Assembly: GCF_037975245.1 (NCBI RefSeq)
Contig: NC_092572.1
Location: 3,695,501 to 3,759,500 of the forward strand
Reading direction: 5' to 3'
From: Apostichopus japonicus
Lineage: Eukaryota > Echinodermata > Holothuroidea > Aspidochirotida > Stichopodidae
DNA: 64,000 nucleotides
This document shows, in pieces, positions 46,535-57,845 of this stretch; the stretch's first letter is position 1, and every line of letters starts with the position of its first letter. Under the pieces are notes generated by a model. That model saw only the letters and a program-made list of their open reading frames with translations. It was not told the origin of the DNA and searched no databases. The position numbers were made by a program, and so were the translations under genes.

Positions 46535-47838
46535 CTGTAGACGCTAACAATGGAAACAACAGCATAACATATCTAGCTGCGGGCAAAATTGTCTGCCAGG
46601 AATAGTAACAATAACATGAAAGAAACTCTACGGGTACTCTACTATTAGCTCGATTGGCGGTGTTCATTGTAGCATAAGTTTATGACTATAGCATGTGGTT
46701 CCTGTGAATCATCGTGCTTTAGAAGTTGGCTACAGTATAGTTTGCACGTTGAGTTTGCCACACAAATGCAAAGCTGACATATTGTGCGATGTAGACCTAT
46801 CGAGTTGTAAAAATTCAAGGGCTCTTCCCAAAGTGTTGAATTTGAGGGTTTGATAAAAATTAAACTAACAATTTTTTTTTTTCCAGTCGTGATAACAAAA
46901 CTGTAAGAATAGAAACTTGAAACTTGCTGTACATTTAAAATGAATTTACAGTTTTGCAGGGGGAAACATTTTCTTAAAATTTTGTTAAATAATTAGTTTG
47001 CTGTGATCTTGAAATCACGTTTGTTCATTGATTAAAATGTTAGAGTTGCGACACCATTCAGGGTTGGGACTCTATAGAATTGCGATTACTCGACCACAAT
47101 TAATTTGGAGTCGCCTAAGGTTAGCTCCAAAACTAACAGTTTGTTGGTCTGTCCAGATTGACTGCAACATCAAGTGGGTTTAGTGATCAATGAATAGATT
47201 TAGTTGTTCAGTTTGTTACTTCGAAAAATCACATCCCTGTACTACAAAATACTGTACTATAGTAAGAAAATAAGTGGTGTTTTTGTATGACTTTAACTTT
47301 AATAGGGGCATCTTTCAAATATCGGTACCGTAATTCGAGTGTTACCTGTTCATAGTCATTAGAAATACCAGTACAAAATGTCTTGGTACCACACAACACT
47401 ATACTGCTGATCTCTGTATTAGCCATAATAAAAACTACACTCAGTGTCTGTATATCTTTACACCTTGTCATTATTCTGTATGATTCTTCTATAGAGCTCG
47501 ATAAGATTTGTGCCATTATGCCCCTGCATGTTAAACATGATATCGAGAAAGGACATAATATGCAAAGAAAATAGAAGCGTTTTAGCAAGATTTCTTGCAA
47601 TTTAGTTGTGCATCATAAATTAGTAATAGGTTGCTTTAAGAATATTTATTGCAAGGTGGATCAACTCTTATATCGCTTGTCATTGATGCAGTTAATGAAA
47701 CATTTTAGATACCAACTCAAAAGATATCTAGAAATTTGCCAAGAAAATTTTTCACATTTACTACATGTATGTGTGAGGGGGGAAAGGGGGGGCAGCAGTG
47801 TATGTCTGTGAGTCTTTGTGACGATGTATCTTGTAATT
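46535..47838. repeat. Segmental duplication block 3, right copy
   Basis: Partner of 33690-34460, collinear from tagacgctaacaatggaaac to gtgacgatgtatcttgt, with a local expansion at about 47230-47770. It is split by the hAT transposon and resumes at 50150. Confidence 0.65.
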
Positions 47839-47846
47839 GTATACAC

Positions 47847-50141
47847 CATAGTTTCCCAAACCTGGGGTCAAGCAATTCTTGTGGGGTCGCAGGCTTATTT
47901 CAAAATATAAATAAAAAATCTGAGGGTACCCAAAATTTACCCGAATTTGAACGTTCGCAGTCAAAATCCTACAAAATTCACCCTGAAAACTCATATTTAG
48001 GGTTTTATTAGCGGCCGTTCTAGCGTTTTTCCTGAGTGAATCTGGCGTTTTTTGCTCAATTGTCACTTGCCACCCTGCTTCTGTATATTCACTATGTTGT
48101 TTTCACATACAGCTACAGTACTGTACTACAGGTACATGTGGGTCGAACAATATAGCGCGAGGTGTAGCGTGTAGCACTGTAGCCAGTAGCGCACAACAAC
48201 ATTGTTCGATGTTCAGAACGGGATCGCTTTCAGTTGGAAATTATAGTTCGACAATGTGTTAAGGAAGATGGCTTGGGCATCACGCGAACGACAGTATTTG
48301 GACAAATTCCTTGAACTTGGATTCTATTATGTGACGGATCGTGGAGTTCAGAAGCCTCAGTGTGTTATTTGTTATGATGTACTTTCGAGTGCATCGATGA
48401 AGCCTAACAAGTTACAACGTCATTTGACTTCGAAACATACCGCATACGCTGACCGCGACCGTGCATTTTTCGAACGGAAGTTAACCACCTTGAGAAACAG
48501 CCGGTTGGATAAACAAGGCAAGTGTAGTCAGACCAATGAACGTGCAGTGGAGGCTTCCTATCGCGTTTCGCTGTGCATTGCGAAAGCTAAGAAGCCACTC
48601 ACTATCGGAGAAGAGCTGATAATGCCATGTGCGAAGGATATGGTTTCTCTCATGATCGGAGAAGACATGGTTAACAAACTCGGAACTATACCTCTTTCGA
48701 ATAACACTGTTCATATGAGAATTTGTGACATGAGTGAGGACATTACCACGCAGAATATTGCTGCTATCAAACAGTCACCTTGGCATGTCATACAGTTGGA
48801 TGAATCCACTGATATTTCATCCTGCCCACAGTTGATGGTTTGGGCCAGGTTCATCAAAGATGATTATTTTTTTGATGAACCTCTGCTGTGCAAGTCATTG
48901 GAAACAACAACCAAAGGAGATGACATTTTCAAACGAATTAAAACATTTTATCATGAAAATGGTCTGGACTTCAACAAGCTAATTGGGTCAACTACAGATG
49001 GAGCTCCTGCAATGCTGGGAAAAAAATTCCGGATTCAAAGCCAAATTGCAACAAGTCGCCCCTAATGCGGTAACGATCCACTGCATGATCCACCGGGAAG
49101 CGTTGGCTACTCGCACACTGCCCGAAAGCTTCATGGACGTACTATCACAGGTGATAAAAATTGTCAATCACATCAAATCGAGTGCACTGAACACAAGGTT
49201 GTTCCGACTTTTCTGTCAGGAAATGGACGCTGATCACATGAACTTGCTGTTCTACACTCAAGTACGTTGCGTGAGGAGTTGAAGGAGTTCTTGCGTATGC
49301 AGCAGAAAGACTAATGGGGGTCATTGCTGGAGTCGAGTAACTGGCTAGCTAAATTGTGCTACTTGAGTGACATTTTTGAAAGGATGAATGTGCTGAATCG
49401 CACGCTGCAGGGCAAAGACACAAACCTGATGATCGCTAATGATAACATCAAAGGATTTCTCGCGACACTAGCTTTGCTGAAAAGCAAAGTGGATAACCGC
49501 CGCTTTGTATTGTTTCCTCGCCTATCCGCTCACATCGAAGAATCTGAAGGCATCGAAGTTGAGACTCTTTCTGTTGACATTGCTTAGCATATCCAGTCTT
49601 TGATCAGCCAATTCGACAAATACTTCCCAGAACTCGATGTTCCCTCGTTTGCTGTGGCACGAGATCCATTCACTGCCCCGCTAGACGCAGTGGCTGAGGA
49701 TGATATCATCGAAGAGGAGCTCGTCAGAATGAAGCAAGACTCTGAAGCGAAAACCGTGTATCAGTCTTTCTCCCTACAAGAGTTTTGGTGCAGGATGCTC
49801 AAATCCTACCCTAATGTGTCACAAAAGGCAGTGTGGCTACTTATGCCGTACCCTACTTCGTACATCTGCGAGCAGTCATTTTCAACAATGGCGGCCATAA
49901 AAACGAAGTCCAGGATCGACTGTCAATAGAATCGGACATGATTGTTGCCTTGTCAACGACAGAGCCGCGTATCGGGAAACTGGTTGCAGAGAAACAGGCC
50001 CACCCGTCACACTGAGAGAAGAACACAACGGTAAGTGAATGCCTGCACAACTTCATTATTCCGGAGACACAAACTTGGGGTCGCGCTCGGATGGCGCTAC
50101 ATGAAATGGGGTCCCCGCCTTGAAAAGTTTGGGAACCACTG
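47847..50141 (+). mobile_element. hAT transposon (ZBED/SCAND3-like), complete ends, dead transposase
   Basis: 2295 bp. Ends are CATAGTTTCCCAAAC and, on the opposite strand, CAGTGGTTCCCAAAC, with a perfect 8-bp target duplication GTATACAC at 47839-47846 and 50142-50149, the hallmark of hAT. The paralogous block at about 34470 (cttatatacataataactcg) is unoccupied. Confidence 0.9.
48256..50015 (+). pseudogene. hAT transposase, broken
   Basis: Begins near MAWASRERQYLDKFLELGFY, with a BED-type zinc finger (CVICYDVLSS...KLQRHLTSKH, about codons 35-60). It then has the RNase H-like core with catalytic LDESTD and TTDGAPAMLG, and ends in the hAT dimerisation motif YICEQSFSTMAAIKTKSR. Breaks: frameshift at the A-run near 49020, disruption near 49265-49325, TAG at 49585-49587, frameshift near 49915. 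The order of parts is that of ZBED5/SCAND3/FAM200-like transposases. Confidence 0.85.
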
Positions 50142-50149
50142 GTATACAC

Positions 50150-50330
50150 TATAGCTCGACAAGGAAACGATGGATTATTGTGTACGCTTGGTGGACGGAT
50201 GACTCAAGGTGCTCATCTCATGAATATTAATGAGTTTATTGGGTAAAAAGGCAAAATCTTTAAATTGCAATAATTCTGCAACTGGAAGTTGCATTTCTTT
50301 TAATCTCTATATTGGGTGCTGGTTTCTAGT
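50150..50330. repeat. Segmental duplication block 4, right copy
   Basis: Continues the match to 34470-34560 (agctcgacaaggaaa; attgcaataattctgcaactggaagttgcatttctttt), with an extra about 80 bp between. Confidence 0.6.
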
Positions 50331-51073
50331 AGGTGCATTTGTATGTGTTTAATCATTTGACATGCATATTAATGAGGGGTGAAGCTTCACATTATATCGC
50401 TAACGATATTTTGTATGATTTACACAATAACTTAACAAACTAATGATGAATCATTGTCATACTTGGTGGGTACTTAGCTCATATAGATAGTATAGATGAA
50501 CCTTATTGTCAAAGGTCAAAAAATGAAATTACCAAAACTTTGCAACTGGAATTCGATTTAGTTTCCTACTAATGTATTGTTATATATATGTTGATGACGG
50601 ATGCATGTTCATGTGTGGTAAATTTATATTTTATATATCTATGAAGGGCGGGGCTTATTATTGTTATATTACCATCAGTTTAACTGAATGATGGATATTC
50701 ATCATGCTAAGTATTTAGATCAACCCTATCGATTTTCCTGTTCATATCAAAATATTAAAGACCAACATTTTTACCCCACACGAAATGGTGTTCTGGTCTC
50801 TATACTTCATAGGAATATTTGAACAAAATTCAAAAGTTGCAATTGTCGCAACTATTGATATGTACCTCATGGTAATAACGCAGTGACTCGAATCAGTGAC
50901 ATGACGAGTCAGCAAAAACACCTAATTTGAGTCAATAGTGGAGTGACTTGCTTAAAACTCTCAAGATCTTTTTTTTAAATATATTTTTTTTTCGGATTTT
51001 GACAGGATGATCACACCGCTTCACCACTTTTATGGGAAGATTATAATCTGTTTTCTGCCAAGTCTCTTTATAT
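50331..51073. other. No recognisable gene
   Basis: AT-rich and unassigned. Confidence 0.4.
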
Positions 51074-51463
51074 CAGGGGTTCCTAAACTGGGGTGCATAT
51101 AAGCCCCCGCAGGGGCGCGTGAGTCCATCCCAGGGGGTTCGTGAGACGTTTCTGAAAGTCAAAGCTAGAGTACTTTTCGTTGAACTAAAACCTGACATAT
51201 CATATAATTTAGTAAGGTACAAAAGTCGTACTTTACGACAAACTCTTTTCGCGTTCCATACGCATATGTTGCCATAGTAGTACCGTACCGTGCATGTGAT
51301 AAATAACTGAACTATGAAACAGACACAGGCTGTTATGTGTATTATAGTATAAAAATGACTCAGATCGTGTCTCGCAAAGTTGGGGGTTCGTGGACGACTC
51401 TGATATCCACTATGGGTTCGTGTGGGTAGGGGTAGGGGGGTGGATACAGTTAGGGAAGCCCTG
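51074..51463. mobile_element. hAT-type MITE, shorter copy
   Basis: 390 bp. Starts CAGGGGTTCCTAAACTGGGG and ends GGGAAGCCCTG. The flanks ctttatat and ctctatat are an 8-bp target duplication with one mismatch. Same family as 27278-27869, with an internal deletion. Confidence 0.75.
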
Positions 51464-52640
51464 CTCTATATAAAAGCTGAGGAAGAGAAGTTTGGAAGAA
51501 CAACAGATCTTGTATCTGACTTATCTGGTGGCTTCATTTTGGGTGTTAAAAACAAAAGGACCATCCTTCATGGAAACTGTTTTCCTGTTTACCCAAAAGA
51601 GCCCTGAGCAAACTAGTATCTAACATGAAAAGTCTGTAAAACAGTTTAGCACAAATCTTAGATATTGTGATTGACCATGCTATTCTTAACCAAGAAACTG
51701 TGCCAATCAGTGAAATTCTTAAACTAATTGGCATACAGTATAGCAGCAAAGCCACTATGCACATTTGCATTCTGGGTTTCAGTGGATACTGGTCTTCTTA
51801 TATATCTTGTGACTGCTATTTTAAAAAAGTATAAAAACTCACAGGAAGTACTTGTATGAACTTTCATTTTGTTAGTGTGCATGTTGGATTTAACAATAGT
51901 TTATAAAAAAATTCAGACACGAGACATAGTTTATTATATTTCCACCGCATTTACTGATATGGCTAATCCATCTCCTGGTTTCTTTTACATTAAAAGATGG
52001 TTAAAACAATCATTAAAATTTCTCTGCTCTTTGAAGTACTTACCTTAATGACACTTGTATCAGCATACTGTATCTGTAATTCAAACTACCAACTTGATAA
52101 GCAGGGCAGGTATAAAAAGCAAAACATTGTTTTCAAGGGGTAACACCACATAAGGTGCAATTACCATGACAGAGAAGAAAGGAAAATGGGGAGACCTATG
52201 GAAATTAGCAGACTCTTTGTATTTCATGTTCAAATCAAATTTTGCTGTATTCAGTTAATAATTAGATTCTCTGCCATTGCAGTTTTATGTATGCAATGCT
52301 GGAAGTATGGTTGCCACAGAAGCACCGTTTGTTGTCAGGGTTTCAGTAACTACCGGGACATAACTTTTTTAATTTTACATATTTTCCTGCTTCAGGTTTA
52401 CCACAGGCAGTCCAAAACACATCATTTGCCATATCCTTCAAGAAACGATAACAATTTGCCACTTTTGCATTAGAACTCTGTGAATCACGGTGTTACGTAA
52501 CTGATACTATAACTTGTGAAGAGAGTGCAATCATATATCCTTACTTCAATGGCTTTATAACTAAGATTCATTAAGTGTTAAGTAAATCCATATTTTCCTG
52601 TGCCATATTTACTCCAATCTATTTAATCCTCTATGCAGGT
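51464..52640 (+). pseudogene. Second decayed copy of the 24-kb gene family
   Basis: 52340-52620 aligns with 25770-25990 (ttaccacaggcagtc; caatttgccac...tgtgaatcacgg; ttgtgaagagagtgc). The upstream part (about 51470-51800) has short open pieces such as KAEEEKFGRTTDLVSDLSGG but is not clearly matched to the 24-kb copy. Confidence 0.35.
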
Positions 52641-53195
52641 TAGGTGTCTTCTGTAATTTCTGTCATGTGACTAATTCTGTTGATTGAGTTATGGATTATG
52701 ATTATTTGCAAATTACTTTAACTTTTGGCGATATCATATATGAAGTGCAGTATAGGCTATGTATTTCTGTTCTCTCTTGGTTGGGACATGTAAGCCAGGG
52801 ACTTGGAATACTAATTTATACATCGTTTACAGTGCAAGAAAACTCACTTAAAGAGAACGTTCTCTCGTCCTGTCAAACAATTCATATACATATAACTGGA
52901 ATTGTGATTGGTGGATCTCCTATACATAGCAACAACTTAGCAGGCCATTTAAATAGTATTCTGGGATGACAGTACAAAGCTTTAAAGAAGCTATGAAGTG
53001 CAATCCACTTCCCTAGACTTAATTCACGTGATGCATGTCCTTTCATTCTATTCTACTATAATTCATAATTTGTCCATGGAATTTGGTAAATATTTACAAA
53101 AGTCCTGAAATTATGTGAAGATCATAAGGCAGCTGCGTGATGGCAGAGAAAATTCATACCGTGTAGTATAAATTTCAATATATATATATATATAT
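52641..53195. other. No recognisable gene; (TA)n at the LTR edge
   Basis: Unassigned sequence ending in a (TA)n run (about 53174-53195) directly abutting the first LTR. Confidence 0.4.
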
Positions 53196-53716
53196 TGTTG
53201 CGTTCCGAGGGGCCCTAAGCACGGCCAAGAATACTGCCAGAAGATCTGTATGGAGAAATCGATGCTAGCCTGTGTATCAGTTAACCGCAGAGCAGCAACT
53301 AGAGACCAGGCCAGGTTACAAACACACAACAATAATGACTCTGCGCACAAGACTTTAGAGTGTGTGAGTGCCAGTTCTTAAGAAAAGAACAATTTTATAG
53401 GCGTTTATTTGACCGTCTCACTCTGGTCCATATACCACGCAATATAACATGGGAAGTACAATCCCTTTAACTATTTAATTAACAACAATAACATTATTCC
53501 CCCCAAACATGTGCAGACATGTCGTAGACATTTAACTTAATGATAATGTTGGTTTACTAAATCCATAACTCTCTTAATTAGACAACAAAACACATCAATT
53601 AACATTTAACCTCCCAAAAATACATCCTAAAAGATTATGAATATTCATGACATGGCTGGCTATGTAGCTAAGTGCACAGTTTACTACGGATGAGTATAAA
53701 GGCCATTCACGTTACA
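53196..53716 (-). repeat. LTR 1
   Basis: On the minus strand it runs from TGTAACGTGAATGG to GGAACGCAACA, TG...CA. The U5 edge is firm because LTR 1 is flanked by (TA)n and LTRs 2 and 3 by gctgccaccagt. The other edge is uncertain by up to about 80 bp since all three LTRs are followed by the same sequence. Confidence 0.75.
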
Positions 53717-53820
53717 ATATATATATATATATATATCGTTTGATTTTATCGTTTAATTTTAATATTCCTAATACACTAGTAAAATTTCTCCCTGCACCAT
53801 TATTTTAAGCTGAAAACAAA

Positions 53821-54480
53821 TTATTTCGGTGTAGATTTCTCAATAATCAGTGCGCCACAACTGTTATCTAACAGTATCCGACCACCTTCGCGATACGTGC
53901 AATCCCCATTCTTTAGATATTTTTTGAATTTGGATACTATTTCAGGAGAAGCGGTTTGTTCAAAATCTTTCACATGCGTCAGAAAATCAAGCAGTTTTTT
54001 ATCATCGGCACTACCGTCTTCAAATATAGAAGATACATCCACAACAGTACGTAGCATAACAGTTTTAAAGTTAATACTTTCTGTTTTCAAGAACTCTTCG
54101 ACTGTTTTCGAATTAACTTTCTCAGCTGGGTGATCCGTCAACTCCGGGAATTGTTGTCGCAAGAAATCAATTCCCAGGATTCCTTCAGTCTCGATGTCCG
54201 CTACCCATACTTCGTACTGGACCAACTTTTCTTTGATAATCAGCGAGAAAGTTGCGAAGCCGTCGTAGCCTAAGGGCTGTCCATTTGCCATTCCCACTTG
54301 CACTGAAGATTTTTGCAACTTTTGCCTTAACTCTTCAGAAATGGCATTGTAGACATCTGGCCTTACGATGGTGACATCTGCCCGGTGTCTACGACAAATG
54401 ACAATTTGACGTTCTCCAATTGCCCTTCAACTGTTACTTCTCGCCTACTTTTTCCTCTTTTCGCTGACTTCACGGAGGGT
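53821..54480 (-). pseudogene. Protease, array unit 1 (frameshift in active site)
   Basis: Retroviral-type aspartic protease: GMANGQPLGYDGFATFS, VWVADIETEGILGIDFL (the flap-distal ILG motif) and a C-terminal extension ending LIIEKSTPK. One base is missing at about 54381 (cccggtg against ccccggtg in unit 2), which shifts the frame inside the DTGAD codons, so no active enzyme can be made. Confidence 0.8.
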
Positions 54481-54490
54481 CTGTTGTCCC

Positions 54491-55599
54491 CTACTGCCGA
54501 CCTTCGACCCCTAAACTCGACAGGTTGGAGTTTTCCTGTGTTGATGTTTGCATGGCCTCTTCAGGACAATCTCTAGCCCTATGACCTTGCTTGTTGCATT
54601 TAAAACATCGTCCTCTGAACTCCGCTCCACTCAGTCTGCCACTTCCTGTATATCTCTGGCCCCTGTTATTATTCTTGAGCTCGCCTTTAATTTCGTTAAA
54701 GCCGCTCTTAATAGCTTCGATGAGGGCGCTTGTCATCTCACTTTGAGTCTCCTGAGTCTGCTCTTTGGTTTTAGTCTGAACGAATTCACCGGAAGTCACA
54801 GTTTCGCCGGAAGCCACAGCTCGAACAAGCTTTCTTGCAGCACCTTTCTTCTGCTCCGCAATGGTGAAAGCCTCCATTTCAACTGCAATAGTGACAGCTC
54901 CCTGTAGAGTCGCAGGTCTAGATTGGTAAACCCGCCATCTGGTATCTGGGTCTTGCAAGCAGTCAACAAAATAATCTTTTGCCAATGCATCATGCATGGA
55001 GCTGGGAACATCAGGTTAGGCCTTAACTACTTGTCTACGCAGATCTTGTGCCAATTCTGGTAGGCTATCTGTCATTTTACGGCTTCTGTTCCGGAGTAGG
55101 GCTTTGTGCAATTCGCATTGATTTTCTGGAGCGAACCTCTGCTTTGATGCTACTGTCAGGGCCTGGTAATTTCTCCTGTACTCTTCAGGGAGATCTGCCA
55201 ATAGTGCTTGAGCTGGCCCTCTGAGATTTGCTGCCAGGTTTAATGCCATCGAAAGCGGGCTCCAGCCATGGAGTTCTGAGACTACCTCGAATTGAACGAG
55301 AAAATCTTTCCATGGGGTTGATCCGTCATATGTCGGAGTGTTACCTGTTACACGTGCTCCTGATGATTGGGGGTACCTGAACTGATTGTTGGTTCTGGGC
55401 ACATATCCATGACTTTCTCTTTGGTATGGAGTGTAGTAAAGGATTGATTCATATCCCTTTGATATAAGTCGGTATTCAGGAAAGGATTGGTCTGGTGTCT
55501 TTCTTCCTTCTGAAATGGATTCCTTGATGGCTGTGAGCTCACAGGTGACGTACATTGGTCCATTAGCAGCCAGTGTTCACTTGAACGTGCCTCCGACAT
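54491..55599 (-). pseudogene. Gag, array unit 1
   Basis: Capsid-type region STPWKDFLVQFEVVSELHGW, then LAANLRGPAQALLADLPEEY and YQALTVASKQRFAPENQ. An in-frame TAA (55016-55018) interrupts it, then DALAKDYFVDCLQDPDTRWR, RPATLQGAVTIAVEMEAF and a CCHC zinc knuckle CFKCNKQGHRARDC, ending GVEGRQ TAG. The order is that of gypsy-group Gag. A frame change near 55555 separates the MSEARSSEHW start from the main frame. The protease frame overlaps in -1. Confidence 0.85.
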
Positions 55600-55869
55600 A
55601 GTTGGTGTATGCAGAGTATTTCTTGATTATTTCGGGAATAATTTGACAAGTCCGAAAGTGTTCTTTCTTCAGATACCGAAATTCCTCTCTATCAGTGGTT
55701 CAAACTCTGGTATTGCCAGACTGCATTGTAGATCAGTCAGAAAGTTCCACTTGTTGTCTGCACTATGTTCCTCAGAATGGAAAACCAAACTCTTTCCGTA
55801 AATATTACCAGACTTCTTTGTTTATAGGAGCAGAGTCTTTTCTGTAAAAATCATCAGAGTCCCTTGTTG

Positions 55870-56430
55870 TAGAGCCAATCTTTTCTGTGAGAAAACATCA
55901 GAGAGCCTTGTTGGTGAGCCAATCTTTTCTGTGAGAACCAGAGTCTTTTCTGTGAGAAAACATCAGAGTCCCTTAATGGTGAGCCAATCTTTTCTGTGAG
56001 AACCAGAGTCTTTTCTGTGAGAAAACATCAGAGTCCCTTGATGGTGAGCCAATCTTTTCTGTGAGAACCAGTCTTTTCTGTGAGGATCGTCAGAGTGCCT
56101 TGTCCTCTTTTCTGTCGAACCAGTCTTTTCTGTCGGAGAGCCAGTCTTTTCTGTCGAAGAGCCAGTCTTTTCTGTCGGAGAGCCAGTCTTTTCTGTCGGA
56201 GAGCCAGTCTTTTCTGTCGGAGAGCCAGTCTTTTCTGTCGAAGAGCCAGTCTTTTCTGTCGGAGAGCCAGTCTTTTCTGTCGGAGAGTCAATCTTTTCTG
56301 TCGGAGAGCCAGTCTTTTCTGTCGGAGAGCCAGTCTTTTCTATCGGAGAGCCAGTCTTTTCTGTCGGAGAGTCAACCTTTTCTGTCGGAGAGCCAACCTT
56401 TTCTGTCGGAGAGCCAGTCTTTTCTGTTCT
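55870..56430 (-). repeat. Leader minisatellite, unit 1 (21-bp repeat and longer degenerate repeats)
   Basis: About 15 units of 21 bp (gagccagtcttttctgtcgg-type) from 56112 to 56430, reading EKTGSPT on the minus strand. Next to it, 55870-56090 has three or so roughly 65-bp units with tttctgtgagaaccagagtc. Since 21 is a multiple of 3, all frames stay open, including the opposite strand. Confidence 0.9.
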
Positions 56431-56502
56431 GTTCTTCAGATCCTGTGGTCTGGGGTTTAGTATTCTTCTCCAGGAGTTCAGAATCCCATCGCTGCCACCA
56501 GT

Positions 56503-57024
56503 TGTTGCGTTCCGAGGGGCCCTAAGCACGGCCAAGAAATACTGCCAGAAGATCTGTATGGAGAAATCGATGCTAGCCTGTGTATCAGTTAACCGCAGAG
56601 CAGCAACTAGAGACCAGGCCAGGTTACAAACACACAACAAAAATGACTCTGCGCACAAGACTTTAGAGTGTGTGAGTGCCAGTTCTTAAGAAAAGAACAA
56701 TTTTATAGGCGTTTATTTGACCGTCTCACTCTGGTCCATATACCACGCAATATAACATGGGAAGTACAATCCCTTTAACTATTTAATTAACAACAATAAC
56801 ATTATTCCCCCTAAACATGTGCAGACATGTCGTAGACATTTAACTTAATGATAATGTTGGTTTACTAAATCCATAACTCTCTTAATTAGACCACAAAACA
56901 CATCAATTAACATTTAACCTCCCAAAATTACATCCTAAAAGATTATGAATATTCATGACATGGCTGGCTATGTAGCTAAGTGCACAGTTTACTACGGATG
57001 AGAATAAAGGCCATTCACGTTACG
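56503..57024 (-). repeat. LTR 2
   Basis: Near-identical to LTR 1 and LTR 3. One extra a at about 56538 and g instead of a at the inner terminal base; the adjoining (TA)n is longer. Confidence 0.75.
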
Positions 57025-57222
57025 ATATATATATATATATATATATCGTTTGATTTTATCGTTTAATTTTAATATTCCTAATACACTAGTAAAATTTCTC
57101 CCTGCACCATTATTTTAAGCTGAAAACAAATTATTTCGGTGTAGATTTCTCAATAATCAGTGCGCCACAACTGTTATCTAACAGTATCCGACCACTTTCG
57201 CGATACGTGCAATCCCCATTCT

Positions 57223-57845
57223 TTAGATATTTTTTTTCAATTTGCATACCATTTCAGGAGAAGCGGTTTGTTCGAAATCTTTCACATGCGTCAGAAAATC
57301 AAGCAGTTTTTTAAAATCGGCACTGCCGTCTTCAAAAATAGAAGATACATCCACAACAGTACGTAGCATAACAGTTTTAAAGTTAATACTTTCTGTTTTC
57401 AAGAACTCTTCGACTGTTTTCGAATTAACTTTCTCAGCTGGGTGATCCGTCAACTCCGGGAATTGTTGTCGCAAGAAATCAATTCCCAGGATTCCTTCAG
57501 TCTCGATGTCCGCTACCCATACTTCGTACTGGACCAACTTTTCTTTGATAATCAGCGAGAAAGTTGCGAAGTCGTCGTAGCCTAAGGGCTGTCCATTTGC
57601 CATTCCCACTTGCACTGAAGATTTTTGCAACTTTTGCCTTAACTCTTCAGAAATGGCATTGTAGACATCTGGCCTTACGATGGTGACATCTGCCCCGGTG
57701 TCTACGACAAATGACAATTTGACGTTCTCTAATTGCCCTTCAACTGTTACTTCTCGCCTACTTTTTCCTCTTTTCGCTGACTTCACGGAGGGTCTGTTGT
57801 CCCCTACTGCCGACCTTCGACCCCTAAACTCGACAGGTTGGAGTT
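57223..57845 (-). CDS. Protease, array unit 2
   Basis: Intact core: VKSAKRGKSRREVTVEGQL, then LSFVVDTGADVTIVRPD with the catalytic Asp-Thr-Gly, GYDDFATFSLIIKEKL, and ETEGILGIDFLRQQFP. The frame is open upstream over the Gag end, giving a -1 overlap, so expression by ribosomal frameshift is likely. A base gain in the A-run near 57235 ends it early after KLKKN, past the folded domain. Confidence 0.8.

Noticed and set aside
54548-54907. Open frames opposite Gag (119 aa, also 57861-58220)
   Set aside because: Antisense shadows of the minus-strand gag.
56061-56525. Long + strand frames rich in SQSFLSE or RRASLFC repeats (also 59374-59838)
   Set aside because: By-products of the 21-bp minisatellite, which keeps all frames open; the true coding strand of the element is minus.
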